A DNA stretch of 60,000 bases from Membranipora membranacea. Taxonomy: Eukaryota; Bryozoa; Gymnolaemata; Cheilostomatida; Membraniporidae. Below are positions 24,946 to 37,858 of this stretch, piece after piece. Position numbers and translations under genes: made by a program. The notes beneath the pieces were generated by a model that ran no database searches, was not told the origin of the DNA, and saw only the letters and a list, made by a program, of their open reading frames with translations. The stretch covers positions 16,437,001 through 16,497,000 of the forward strand of contig OU612066.1 in assembly GCA_914767715.1 (NCBI GenBank), written 5' to 3'. Positions within the stretch are counted from its first letter, which is position 1, and every line of letters begins with the position of its first letter.

Positions 24946-27900
24946 CATACATACACAATCAGAAATCAACTAGTACTTCACAGCATGGTGAACAAACCAC
25001 AGCTTGAAAACATACCTTCTTGCTTCAAAATTGCCTGTAGAGAAAGCCAGCTATACCAAAAGGAAAACTTATTACATCAATATCACGAGTAGAGTGCAGG
25101 GTTCTTTCACATGACAGCTGTTGGACGTGATATAGTTGGGATTCTGAGTATGGAAAATCCATAAACCATAAACATGTGTGACTCAGCAATAGCTGTCAAC
25201 TTTGATCAATAAAACTCCAAAGTCAGCGGAAAAGTCAGCAGCGTGATGAGGAAACTCCTGCGATTTATCGTGAATCATTCCCTCATGTCAGCAGAAGCAA
25301 CAGCATAGAGATAGAGCGCATTAAGGAAAAAATTATATTACACAATTCAATTAATCCATTTTCCAGCAAGAAGAGGAAGCTTATTTATTAATAGTTTTCA
25401 AGTTTTGACCATACAAACATCATATTGATGTAACAAAGACATTTATGACGGCAATTAGGCATAATTAGGACTGTGGCTTAAGATTTGGATGGCCAAATTT
25501 ATCACTCAAACAAAGAATAGAGCAAGTCCTACACTGATTTCACACAAGCTACATTATATCTTAATCAATTAATGAACAGCAAAAAAGCTATCTAATTAGG
25601 TAATAAACCAGTGTCTAAACAATCCATGCGGGAACAAAATCGATGATATACAAATTTCGCCATGGGCCAGGATCGCTTGCGTGGCAGTTCGTAGGCCGGC
25701 TTATCTGTTGCTTCAACCAAGGAGTAACTCATTGCTTCAACATTCAAATATAAACATTTATGTTCCTGATTCAAATGATGATGCCACTGCAGCCCTTATC
25801 TTCTAATTAGCACTACAATTAACATCTGGTTAGTGCTTTTGAGAGGCAGCGATTAGCCTACGAGACAGTCACCCGTCATTTTAGCTGTTTCCTTTTCTGA
25901 CGCAACAATATTTATGTTATTAGTGTTAATGTGTAGGTTTATTTTGTTAAATTAATTTGTATTTGGCGAGAAGGAGTTTTAATCAAATGTTATTGCAACA
26001 TATCAGAGCAATGCATTATGGGATGGAACTCTAGCAGACAGTCCATGGTTACATAACCTGTTCATATAACAAGAAGGTTTTGTTTGCAATTTGCGCCTTA
26101 AAAAATTTGCATCATGCTGAGAAACAACTTTACGCCAGAGTCATTGGTATTTAGTCACAGAGTCAACTGGGTTGCCATTTAGACAAGTTTGATGCATTGA
26201 GGATGGGGTGACAGTGGTAGCAAATGTGAACACTTGTGAAAAAAACCTTTCAGCCCACTAACAACTACTGTAGGCGATTAAATATAATTCACAATAAATG
26301 GCTGAAAATCTCCATTTTTTTCATCATGGAACTGTATGCGCTGCCAATATCAACAGCTATAAGCTTTTTTGACAACCTTTTCCATGAGCGCACTTGTAAA
26401 ATCAAGTCAGCAGAAGTACAGTATAGCATGAGAAACTCTTGCCTGTCTGACAATCGGAGGGCGGGGAGGGCATAATAAACCTTGTCAAGTCTGACTATGG
26501 GAACCTGTGCTAATCACTTGAGAAAGGTACAGAGCACCAAGGCAACTAATAGCCCACGAGTATGTCTAATCATAAAATAGTTCCCTCCAAATTTGGTTGC
26601 GCTGACGAAATTCACCTTGGCAGCAGACATTAAATACCTTGGCATCACCACTCCCACTCATATCATAGCTACTAATAAGCCAAGCCAGGTGTTTGTTTAT
26701 ATGGAAACAAATTCTGTATAGTCAACGACTGGAAGAATGCAGATTCAATGCATAATCTACCACGGAATGTTGATGATAATATGATGTAACTAACCGACTA
26801 ACAAAGCTATACGAATGCTGAGTAAATCTGTATGGGTCAACCAGGTATAGACAGGTACAATAGGATGTGAGACCGGAACCTCTCATTTGAGCGTCTAATG
26901 CCCGCTCGTGGAACAACAACAGTGTGAGTGAGGGCTAGAACATCAGATGGCAAAATGTGGTGATTGAGTATCACCAATATTTAATATCTTTGGTATCGAT
27001 GCCTCAAGATACCAACCTTAACCAAGTAACTTTATGTATGTAAGTAGCTGAAAGTATGTAAATTGATATCAAAAGGGCCTACAGTTTTAGATATTACCGG
27101 TACTTCCTCATTTAATATGCTGCTGTCAAAAGCTGAAGTAAATAGTCAGCTATTTCACATCTTGTTACAAACTTCTCAGCCGGTCATCAGCAGCAGTTTG
27201 TATCATTAATTTGAGAAGGGGTAACTGGCCACATACAAATTGCTTATAACAGCACAACCCATTGTTCAACTCATCATGATCTAAGCAGCAGCAAACTAGA
27301 TTATCAAAATGCAGAGCAATGACATTTAAGATTTGATAATTGACATTTTATAGAACTTGTTGATAAACATAGCCCAATATTTAGACATCTTAGAAAATTA
27401 CTCACATCCCTTGATCTGATAAGGCTAAGACAGTTTATGGCTGATTACGATAGTTTATTGCCTTCAAGTGGGAAGTCGGCTAGTTTCTTTTTTTTTTGTA
27501 TTTACCCAGGAGCAGTCACGTTATTGTATATAACCAATATGACATGACATGATATGGAATGTGACAGGAGAGGACTGAGTGAGGGTTCTGGTGTAACCCA
27601 GACATCCCAAAGAACGAGAAGCAGTCTAGACATTGATTAACTATTGTTTCGGGTTCACCTATTAAGAGCAATCCCTCAGCCCCATCAGTGCATTGTCCTA
27701 GATTGAGCTCTGACATTCATAGACAAAATGCACTTCGGTCTTCATGTTGGGCTTCCAATGAAGGAAGAGATTGCTAAAAGCTATACTAATTTGCAAAGAC
27801 ATTCCATTTGGCCCTGTCTTGCATTCCCCAGGCAGAACTAATAATAGTGTGAGTGCAAGCCTCCAGTAGGCTCCACCTAGTTGGAGTGACCTCTACCACT

Positions 27901-28890
27901 AATAACATCAGATAACTAAAAATAATTTAAATCAAAAGAAGTCAAGAGTGAAGCATGATAGAATGCTTGTCCTACATGCCTTCTTCTAAGAGCCTATTGA
28001 CATCACACCAGTGGTGGATTGAACGGTGTGATGTATGATTAATATTGCTTTCGTTAATGGAGGTCAAACAATTGTGAAGTGAAAGACGATCACAAACAAA
28101 ATTATGAACAACTTCCAGTCTAAATAGCCTGAAAAATTCCAGAACTTCCAATTCAAAACTCTCAAAGAAATGCTGTATTCTGAGAAATGGTACTAAACCT
28201 GACACCACCAGGAAGAAAGAGTCACATCGAGGGTCATGAATGAGCTGTTGTTGACAACCAGAGCTCTATTGACAAACAACTGATCTATATCAGACACGAT
28301 TGACCCCAAGTTTGGCTTAACAGGAACCTAGTTCGTCACAGTGTGAAGAAATCAGAAAGTCAACTTTTTAACCAATCAATCATAAATCCGCAATTATCAT
28401 CCATCATTAGTCAGAATAGGAACACCAGCTTACACCATAACATACAAGGAAACTAACACAAATCACTGATATTTTCAATTTTTCAATCACTACGTACTAG
28501 ACTATTCACATCATTGAAAACAGCGTGAAACACATTGGAATGCATTAATATCTGCCATTGACAGAGCAATCAATCCCTTATCAATACAACGGGTCCCTAG
28601 CCAAGATAAAGGAAAGCCGTTCAACGATGTAAGATCAATGGTTTAGTCAATAAAACATCTCAACTTACATCCATTATGAACCTTTTGGATATACATCCAT
28701 GGGGTTTATCAAAGGGTTGACCTTGTTCCTACTAACACACCCAACTTAAACTTACTTACTAGTTGGAATATTTTAGGGCTAACACAAAACTCTCGGTAAA
28801 TAGAACGAGAGTGGGTAAAATGAGTTGCCTAGCCCATATCCTCAACTGGCCTTCTCAAGGCAGACCTGTCTTAAAGTGTACTGCCGTCAG
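24946..28890. other. Intergenic, no gene recognised
   Basis: There are scattered reading frames of 60-80 codons on both strands without family signatures or linked splice partners. The frame at 27972-28208 (minus) is Phe/Glu-rich and does not resemble anything I know. Confidence 0.45.
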
Positions 28891-29031
28891 ATCAGCCTTT
28901 CTGCCTTTATACTGTTTTACAAGGATTTTGTGCCTGGTTTGAAGCCTGTGACAGGGACTGAAATGAATATCAACATCATGACTCCACCAATCTCCAGAAG
29001 AAGATCAGTAGGCTTTGGAGAGGGTGTATAG
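28891..29031 (+). CDS. Possible terminal exon of an unidentified gene
   Basis: After a possible acceptor (ctgccgtcag) an open frame of 46 codons plus a TAG stop ends in SRRRSVGFGEGV, and a consensus AATAAA follows at 29087-29092. The first residues are hydrophobic and the rest looks like an ordinary protein tail. I could not find upstream exons on the plus strand or name the protein. It may be chance. Confidence 0.2.
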   Translation: MSLSAFILFYKDFVPGLKPVTGTEMNINIMTPPISRRRSVGFGEGV

Positions 29032-29092
29032 AGCTTTATGAGCAAAAGTAACATTAACTGACTGATGAAATCTGGAAGGAGTCAACAATAAA

Positions 29093-32000
29093 AGCAAATT
29101 TCATTTCTACGGAAGGAGCAATATCTAGTTTGCCGTCGTACGGGTGCGCTCATGTTAATTACTATCAATCATCAACTTGAAAGCATCATAACAATGATCA
29201 TAGTATCAATGCACTTTTCTTGCTGTCAGAGTCTGATGAAAGTAAATACCACCTCCACGGCAGCAAAAAGAGTGCAGCTGGTTGAACTGAAAATGAGCGT
29301 TTCACAGTCTTGGCCAGGAATTGCGTCATGCAGGAGTTAGAAATTAACACCCTGTCGAGACAGCATAAGACTGCGCTTACTCACTGCTTATTCAGTGTGT
29401 ACTGCTGACGAGCCACATGGCGATAAGATTAGACCTTGTGTTATCTTGCTGGTAATTAGTGGGTTAATTATACTGTTTCAAACCAAGCAAAGGATCAACT
29501 AATTATTATAATGTTTATCGGAAAGTTTGAGAGACTGATTTAATGAATGGCCTATAAAATTCCCGTGAATGTCACTGTGTTGGAATACAGAGAAGTTGCA
29601 AAGCTCTTAAAACAAACAACCTTGGGAACAAATGCAATTAACTACTATGGAAGCTACTTCTTGAGGTATGACGTAAGGCTGGGAACTAAAATCAAAGCCC
29701 GCTGTTCCATAGCAAGGTCTGTTCAGACGGAGCTCAAATACCCTGTTTGGTTCCATCTATGTTACAGCTTGGAACATAATATGACAATATGATAATATGG
29801 GGAATAGAGACTGTATAGCCTATCAGCCTATTCCGTACACTAACATATTACCACCTCAAGCTTTCTCAGATTACTCGTAGGCTTTAAGTATATATCCCAC
29901 CACACGGCTAACTCCCTGATCCGACAACTCTGTCTCAACAAAGCTTTAGAGTAAACCGAGAAGGCATCATGGGCCACCCCTAAATCCAAACAACGGAGGT
30001 TTCTACGCATTTTCTATGGGTATTATGGGCAAAGAGTACATTTACTTTAGCCTTTTAGACCATAATATACAAGTAGCGACATCGGGACGCTCGGTATAGG
30101 GCCATGGAGGAATGCCGGAACACAATCTTATATACTTTTGTCCGATAGCAAACCTAAACACTATAACACACTCCATGGCCTTTCGGCAGTGGCTTTTTTT
30201 GAATAATCGCTGATAAAAGAGGGTACTAGCTGACTCTTCAGTTCATTCACATAATAACAATGGGTGACACCAGGCAGAAAAGTGAAAAGCGTTTGTTATT
30301 GAGAACCTACTGTCCTTTTTTTGTCTAACAAAAAAATGGCAGAGCTAAGAAATGAGGTATCTTTAGCACTAATGATCATTACATATTCATATAATTATTT
30401 ATGACGTTATTATATGGATACAAATCAATCAAAGATGAGCCAAATGCGACATCTGAAATGCTACTGAAAAGAGTCGATGTTGTTTTCGCCCATAACAACT
30501 TGCTTCTCACTTTTCTTGTCACGATTGAAATTAACTTATTCATGACACGCTACATACCTGTGGGTTGTATGAAGATGGATATCGTCACCGTCAAGATGAC
30601 TCCACATAAGAGGCATGTAGAGCTACCTGGACTATCCCCCATTTTATTCTGTAATTGTTATCCCTCACTCGCAAGCACCAATACCAAACCTCAGCTGGGT
30701 AATAGTGTAGGTCAATATGTAACAGAGGCTTTGTTGTTTAGTCAGTGAGCTGCTAGTCAATCCTGGACTGAAGTGCTTTGAGTCTTTGACTGAGTGATTT
30801 ACCGATTGACTGAGTCCCGCTGATAAACTAGTACTCACTGTAGCTAACTATCTCGAAAATATAAGCAACAGGTATTTAAATAAGCTTATGACAGGGAGAG
30901 ATTTAATCAGGCAATGTTTGTATTTTTCACGCATCGTAGGTCAACAAGGATAGAAATTTTATGAATGAACAAAGAGCGGATTGAATACCTGCATACTTTA
31001 GTTTTGTCTCACCTAATCTAAACTGATTGATTTCGTTACCAGATTTTTAAAAGCATGCCTCCCTACCTACAATTATCGTTGTCAGACAATAACATGTGCG
31101 GACATGTCATAATTATGGCGACATCAAAATAATACTTTGGTGTTTGAATTTCTAATTTCAACTCCTCTCAAGTTTCAGTAGCATCTGTGATTCTGAAATG
31201 CAGACTAGGGCCCAAGGCGGGAGACCATCGTATCAAAGCACTTATCACAGAATCATGTGATCGGAACATGGTAAAGAGAGTGGCATGGAAATGTTAATCT
31301 AACACCAATTTGTTTACATTCTAAACATTGAGTCATGAAGCCACACATGCATAGCGGGAGTAACTTTCGAATAAATCAATATTGTGTACCAAACAAAAAA
31401 CGGAAAAGTACTATCGTTTCGCTCTCTCATATCCGGAAAAATGTTGTTTTTGCCATTGACTATAAGAGTAGAGATATTTCTAATTGTTCAATGAACAAAA
31501 GATGGAAATATGCTTTTGTGGCTAACCCTACAAGATCACAAAATACATTCCAAAACTTTAATAAGTATGCTTTGCTAAATCGAACCAGTAATACTCTGCC
31601 TGTTTTGGACAAAACCACTGATAAATATCAATATATTTATTCATGATACCTCAGCGGGCAGAACAGCATTTTGATCCATTATTTCAGTGATAAATGGGAC
31701 CAGATGATACGGATATTATGCATCATGTCTCTCAACAGCCATATCAAATACAAAAATGTTAAAACACCGTAACAACCTAAAACCAACAAACAAGCATGGA
31801 AGGTCCAAAATGTCAACCCAAATATATAGTTTAGGAACTTGGGGAATAGAATAGTAATTGCTATTCTGTATACCGAAGTTGGTTCAGTGCCTTGTTATCC
31901 AAGGGCACTACTGTTACAGAGTACGTCTATGATCAGTGAGATGGAAATCATGAGAAAACCAACACCAACAACTCACCCAATTTCCATAAACATTTTAACT

Positions 32001-33130
32001 TAATCCTGGGCTTCAGGTTATTCTTGACTACAAGCGGAAAAAACTTCCCAGCAAATCCTGGCGTGTCGCCGCCGGCTTGTTTCTCTAGTGATTTGACCTA
32101 TTTGAACTTAGGATGAATATTGATACATACCTTATTTGTTGATACTGATAACAACAATGTCAACAGTTTGTCAAAATATGGTAGACTGTGGGTGATGTGC
32201 TCTTATGTTATCCCGATTTGCTGGTGTGGTAATAAATGAATATACTTATAGCATGAGAGCATTCACTACACTAACTATAATACAAAAACAGGCGTGTGTT
32301 TAGACATGCTGGATTGAGATTTTATAAGTCACGTGGTTGCTTAAGAATGCCAATCATGTGATCAATAGATTTCTGTTTATAGTGCATTATCCACTTACAT
32401 ATTTTCACATGTGTGTATTTATAGATATTTTTCTATAGTCGTTTTTAAAAGCTGCTGCTGATGAGACATTTCAACAATATTTATGGAATGATACATACCG
32501 ACTCTCGTGATCGTGATGAGCTCGAAGATCAGCTCATGCCTCAGAGCAGATAATGCCTCAGAGGAATGATACATCTAAAAAAATGAAGCCACTCCTCCCA
32601 TGATAGCAATATTAGTAATTATGACAAATTTGCTCACATTAATTTGTATTAGCCGGGCCAGACACACTGCCCAGGCTAAAAGTGTACTGTGGAAACATCT
32701 TCTAATCATGAAAGTGACCGGCATCAACAACAGGATCTGGGTAATTACTGATATTTGTGTCGGGAGCTCTAATGTCAAATTCACACACTTTCCCGTTCAC
32801 AAAATTTTCTCACCTGGCAATATATTCTCATCATCAAAGAAACAGTTTCTATATTTAACACATGCCAATGTGAGAGGTTTAAGTCTAAAGTATAGTCAAT
32901 GACACGAAATAATGATTTAGTCAATGAACTCCCATGTGTTAATACTCCGATTTTGGTACTGTGTTCTCTGAGGTTATGTAATTCTCCACCCGGAGTCACC
33001 CACAATATCACAAAGATAAATAAATATCTACAGGACTCTTCTGATAACAACGCCTAAAAACTATCTTGCCTTTACTGGCTAGTACTGTCAGCAACACTGG
33101 TTATAGATCTATTCTTCAAGCAACAGCAGC
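29093..33130. other. Intergenic, no gene recognised
   Basis: Open frames at 29547-29792, 30401-30748, 31335-31646 and 32600-32902 (plus) were read through. None carries a recognisable domain, and they overlap frames of similar size on the other strand. Confidence 0.4.
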
Positions 33131-33132
33131 GC

Positions 33133-33139
33133 TATATAA
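33133..33139 (+). promoter_or_regulatory. Candidate TATA box of the clarin-like gene
   Basis: TATATAA sits 82 bp upstream of the clarin-like ATG at 33221, which leaves room for a 5' UTR of about 50-55 nt. The position is plausible, but the match is short in AT-rich DNA. Confidence 0.3.
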
Positions 33140-33220
33140 CCGAGTGCTACATCTGAGCACAATATAAACTCTCAAAGTTTGTAACTTCATCTCTGTTGAT
33201 GTCAGTTATATCTGGGTAGC

Positions 33221-34562
33221 ATGGAGAAGAAAAGAAGGATTGTTCTGTTTCTAGTTCTTGTGGTAGAGGTATCAGGTTTGGTGTTTGCTTCATTCATTCT
33301 CAGCTCTGATACATTCTTTGTTCAGCGAGTTACTCTTCGAAATTCTACCACACTCTGCGTCGGAAATGTCACATGCCACGGGGAGATAACTCTAGGATTA
33401 TTCACAGGATGGAAAGCTCTAGATTCTGGGCTGGGTATCAAAGGAAGAGAGCAATATTTCTCAGGTGAGCTTTTACGTATAATTAACTTCCCCAATAATC
33501 GGCACAGACAGTAAATCGACAGGAATTAAGAGAGAAGTAGGAGTGAGTGTTTAGTCCGTATCTTTCCCAGATCATTCATGTACCTGCATACCGCAGTAAT
33601 ATTTAGAGTCGTAACATATTGGCATTGCTTTTAAGGTAAGTAAGAAGTCTGAATTATAATATCAGACTTCATGCATAACTTGTATGATCACTGACTTTTT
33701 TGTCGGGTTGCAACATTTTTTGGCTGAATATTGGTGCAGGGTTGCTAGGTTGACTCATTGCAAACAATCTAGAATTACCTGTCTGACTATCCTATATTTG
33801 TTTTAAGTGTTCAGCAGCAAACCTTGGCAACCAGAACTTATTCTGGGGATATTGTCTGCTAGCTGCTTAGTTCTGTCTGGGGTGAGTGCTTTGGTTACCA
33901 TAACGCTGACGGTGATCAATATAGCAATGATCCCTATCGAGACACGTCATGGACCACTAGCTGTGTGGATACTAAATCTAGTAGCAGGTGAGAATATCGA
34001 AAAAATACAATGAATTTCCGGGAGACAGCACTGCCTGTCATAAACCACTAGACAAGTGCACATACCTCTCTGAGCCGCTTCTATTAAATCAACCATGCAG
34101 CATAACTTATCAGGTTATCAGGGTTATTAATAATTCAAAATGTGAATATATTTATATTTTAGAAGTTATCTCCTTTATTATCATGTTCTGCAGTGAGAAG
34201 ACAACCATGTTTGTTAGTGTTTCCGGTCATAACCTAAATGTATATAGTACTCTTACTATGTTTACATTCTTTCAGGAGTGGGATTGAATTTATCTTCAGC
34301 ACTCTATACAGCCTTGATATTTACCCTGCTACCACGTGGACACTATCTCAGTGCAAAAGAGCTGGAAAGAGGATGGACGAGTGACACAATTCTACCGCAG
34401 TTCTATCTGTGGCTAAGCTTACCGGCCTCCGTTCCATTCTACATGGCCACTCTGATAACATGGCTTGTTGTAGAGAAGGAATGCTCTACCAGATGTTCTC
34501 GCCAGCCAAAGATTTATCGAACAGATTCTAACTTTGAAAGTAGTGAGATGATTCTTTACTAA
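33221..34562 (+). CDS. CLRN: Clarin-like four-pass membrane protein
   Basis: Three exons, 33221-33464, 33808-33987 and 34276-34562, joined at phase 1 both times, give 236 residues (human clarin-1 has 232). Hydrophobic spans lie at about 8-28, 93-114, 131-155 and 185-207. The first extracellular loop has two N-glycosylation sites (N41, N49) and a C46/C52 pair. The segment IETRHGPLAVWILNLVAG before and in the third span matches the clarin signature FETLHGPLGLYLLSFISG, and the C-terminus EMILY resembles the clarin-1 end DLMY. Clarins belong to the PMP22/claudin superfamily and act at hair-cell and photoreceptor synapses and adhesion sites in vertebrates; the role here is unknown. The exon 2 acceptor is taken as TTTTAAG because the nearby TTCAG would break the frame. 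A second copy of the last 28 codons follows at once (see 34610-34744). Confidence 0.85.
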
Positions 34563-34744
34563 CACACAGTATGAGGCATCCCAGAAATGACAAATGTTTA
34601 GGTTTGTCAGAAAGAATGTTCAACCAGATGTTCTCGCCAACCAAAGATTTATCGCACGGATACAAACTTTGAGAGCAGTGAAATGATTATTTACTAACTG
34701 ACTGTATGAGGCATCCAAGAAATGACAAATGTTTAGTTGTCAGA
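34475..34744 (+). repeat. Tandem duplication of the clarin C-terminal coding segment, 135-bp unit
   Basis: Unit 1 (34475-34609) covers the last 28 codons, the stop and about 48 bp of 3' flank of the clarin-like gene. Unit 2 (34610-34744) repeats all of this. The two copies encode the same peptide ending except for Ser to Thr and Leu to Ile; nine further codon differences are silent. Unit 2 is preceded by gtttgtcag, which can act as a splice acceptor. Confidence 0.92.
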
Positions 34745-34881
34745 AATACACAAACTTACAATTTTATCTTGTTTATTGCTCTCTGCCTTATCTTATTCGT
34801 CAACATGCACACAAACGAAAAATTTCCTCCTGGCATAGCAGAGTATACAATGAATGTGCTTCGGGATGTAATTTGTAAAAC

Positions 34882-34887
34882 AATAAA
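34882..34887 (+). other. Candidate polyadenylation signal of the clarin-like gene
   Basis: AATAAA lies 320 bp after the stop of the clarin-like gene and beyond the duplicated tail, so both tail copies would be in the transcript. Confidence 0.4.
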
Positions 34888-35468
34888 TATTATCATAATT
34901 TGTATCATGGTGTCGCATGATTTCTGCCATCATGTTACCCTGTCTCATCAGCTTTGTTGTGTTGTTCCCCCCTTCACAACAAAACTATTCAAGACAGGCT
35001 ACCATCATGTACACTGAGGTCCCGAACTAAATAAGGAACATCTCAGGGAGCTGTGAATCAAATATGAATACAAATATTTGTGTCCCATGTTGGAGGTCCA
35101 TGTTTCCATTTGTTCCCTTTTAGTTCTTCACTCATGTGCCACAATGATGGCTGTTTATCCAAATAACTTGTACAAGGTTTGGCTTTATATCATGCAAATA
35201 TCACAAGCACTCCTACTTCTAATATTCCACTATATCACAAATATCGAAATTCTTGTGGCCAACCAGCATATTTACACCGAAAAATGTTGGCACATTTGTT
35301 ATGTATTACCATGAATGTCGTAAAAATACAATACACATACAATTCATACTTCTTGACTAAAATGACAGGTACAACTATCCGCGAAGATATCTGTATATAA
35401 TGTTACCTTGAGAGAATTACCTAGGAGAAGATTTTAAACTTTAATAGCGACCGTTGATGTGGATTGTC

Positions 35469-37858
35469 TCAGACGTTGCTCTGAGATCCTCCGCCAAGTT
35501 TATTCACTACCTGTGAAAATCACATAAAATACCAAATAAATAATCTGCGTAAACAAAATGTTTAATAATAGGTTTTATCAGCATCATTGTTATTATTAAT
35601 AGGCCCATGGTATCAACTGATGTGAAACCAGTGGTTTGATGTGTATGAATATGTTTGGCATCTTTTAATGTTAAAATCTCAACTCTACGTGTTGTCAAGC
35701 TCAAACTCATGTGAGACAACATTCAAGTTTTCTACAAGTGACGGCATATCAAATAGCGTAAGTCCATGGTATCAACATACGTGAAACCAGAGGTACTAAG
35801 TGGAATGAATTTATGCTTGGATCTTTTTATGCTGACATCTCAACACTACTTGCTGTCTTTTATCGTTTAACCAAGCTCTAACTCTTATGACACATGATTC
35901 ACCTACTATAAGAGTGACAGCACATCAAATAGCGTAACACTACCATACAACTTAGGGGTGGGGGGGGGGTGGGGCTGTGAGCCAATGATTTTGTCGATAG
36001 TATTTATGATAGAACAATATCTGGTAGAGTAGCGCTATACGGAATTCTTCACTGCAAAGTTATTAACGGCCCAGAATACACAAAAAGAACTGTTTGTATA
36101 TCATTGACCGGAAGGCATTGCAAAAACAAATTGGCCTTCAGTGTTGTAATGTTGCTATCAAGACTTGACCAAAGTTATTTTGAAAGGACCGCTGAGCAGT
36201 GGTCTATTTTTAGTTCTCATTGGTAAAAAACAGATTTACACTGCAAGGAGCTAGCTGATTTATGTAGTCTAAGTCCATGTTAAAACAGGATAGCATACAT
36301 TTTTTATTTTGGGGGCTAAAAGGGACAAATATAGGGGATTTCTACCGCATTAAAATATAGCAAAAATAAGACAGAAAATAGATATGATCAATCGCGCTTA
36401 CTGCAGATATTCCTGGGAGACTGAGTATATTTCCTACAACTGGGATTCTCTGTAAGAAGTTTAGCACTACTGGGATGAAACCTCTGCAACACAAATACCA
36501 ACATACATGAATATATGACATTGCGAACAGAAACAACTTGAGCGCATTCAAATATCACGCTTTATGACAAGACATCATGAAACTTAGCACAGTTTAAAAT
36601 TGAAGCGAAGGACGCATTATTTGAACGGAGACTCACCCATCTCACAATGGTCCCAGTAAATGCTTTCATAAAAATGGTGAAAATCTGGTAATTCTAACAA
36701 CTAAATATTCACTTCCCTACTATAATCAATTAACTTGTTTTCAAACCAATCTTCTTTTGAACATAGGCTTTTCAAGGCTTAGCACTAGGGCTGCCTTCAC
36801 CAAAGGTAAAATGTATTTATTTAAATTTTTTTAATTTTTTTACCAGATTTGTTATATTCTGACATCACTGTAATATAGTTGTGATGTCAGATTATAACAA
36901 ATCTGGTAAATTAATTAAATTTAGTATATTATAGCATATTATACTGACAAACATTCATGCATAGCTCCCTTTTCCTTGGGTTTACTCACCCAAAAAGTAA
37001 GAAGAAGCCATAGCCCTCAACGATCATGCCAATCATTGGCCATCCCATCAATACTACGAATATGCCACCAAGGAAAAATGCTGTACCCCTCCATTTATGT
37101 GCTTGGAAGAAGAACCTAAAGGTCCTGTCGAATCCTATCAAAAATGCCAGACCAGCAAGGAATAGAATCTAAAAAAGTAAAATCATGTGCATGTAATGTA
37201 TTGATGCTGATACACAAAGAGCTTCCACAGTAGGAATAATGTTCATGGCATAGAATCTACAAGATAAAAAATATGGCCATACAATATATTGAGCTTTTGA
37301 AGTGATGTAGATGGCAATTCATGATATGAAGAAGCATGAAACATATAGAAGGGTCGAGTCTTATGCCTAAACGGCTCGACAAAATCAAAGGCAAGCACTA
37401 TTGCCTGACTGATCCTATAGCATTCTTTTTATTTAGAGGCTCATGCAATTGAGCATAGGCGTAGTAAACTGCACATAGACTTGTGTATAAGTATATAACT
37501 TACATTTCCAATGGCTAGAAGACCTTTATCAAAAAGTAGCACCACTCCCATAAACAGAAACAATACTCCAAAACCAGCCAGTCCAATCCCAATCTCTAAA
37601 AGAAAGATCATGTCGTTAGCATATAAACAGGTACACAGTGACTACATTTAAAATATTAATCATGTTTTTGGCATCAATTAGAGAACAGGTCAATATATCG
37701 ACACACATAGACCACTCCTAGGTGTGAAGCTCTTCTGGACATACATATAAGCCCTGAATGTAGAATTGAGTTGGTACTGAAAGGTACAAAACCTTCTTCA
37801 GTTACAACAGTGATACCCCACACAGGAGTTATTATAGCTCCTTACCAAATTTTTTCAT
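35469..37858 (-). CDS. GOLT1B: GOT1/GOLT1 vesicle transport protein
   Basis: Five minus-strand exons: 37858-37846, 37595-37504, 37168-36990, 36483-36402 and 35510-35469, all phases consistent, giving 135 residues (human GOT1B has 138). The order matches GOT1B: EIGIGLAGFGVLFLFMGVVL, then LLAIGNILFLAGLAFLIG, RTFRFFFQAHKWRGTAFFLG, GWPMIGMIVEGYGFF, GFIPVVLNFLQRIPVVG, LPGIS, and a short tail VVNKLGGGSQSNV that parallels FVDKVGESNNMV. Four hydrophobic spans are evident. GOT1 is a Golgi/ER membrane protein that helps ER-to-Golgi transport and vesicle fusion (family knowledge). The 13-nt first exon (MKKF) is short, so the N-terminus is the least certain part; the rest is secure. Confidence 0.93.
35604..35938. 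repeat. Diverged two-copy tandem repeat, unit about 160-177 bp
   Basis: Two units start at about 35604 and 35763 with ccatggtatcaac, continue through gtgaaaccag and atctcaac, and both end with catatcaaatagcgtaa / cacatcaaatagcgtaa. It is noncoding. It lies in the last intron of the GOT1 gene. Confidence 0.8.
36840..36909. repeat. Intronic hairpin with 29-bp arms
   Basis: The arm 36840-36868 (ttaccagatttgttatattc tgacatcac) and the arm 36881-36909 pair with one mismatch around a 12-nt loop. The symmetry continues loosely outward into AT-rich flanks. It sits in the GOT1 intron between exons 3 and 4. Confidence 0.9.

Noticed and set aside
32600-32902. Possible GPCR first membrane span (frame with TNLLTLICISRARH)
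   Set aside because: Only one span with a vague resemblance, no splice-linked continuation, and overlapping frames of like quality on the other strand.
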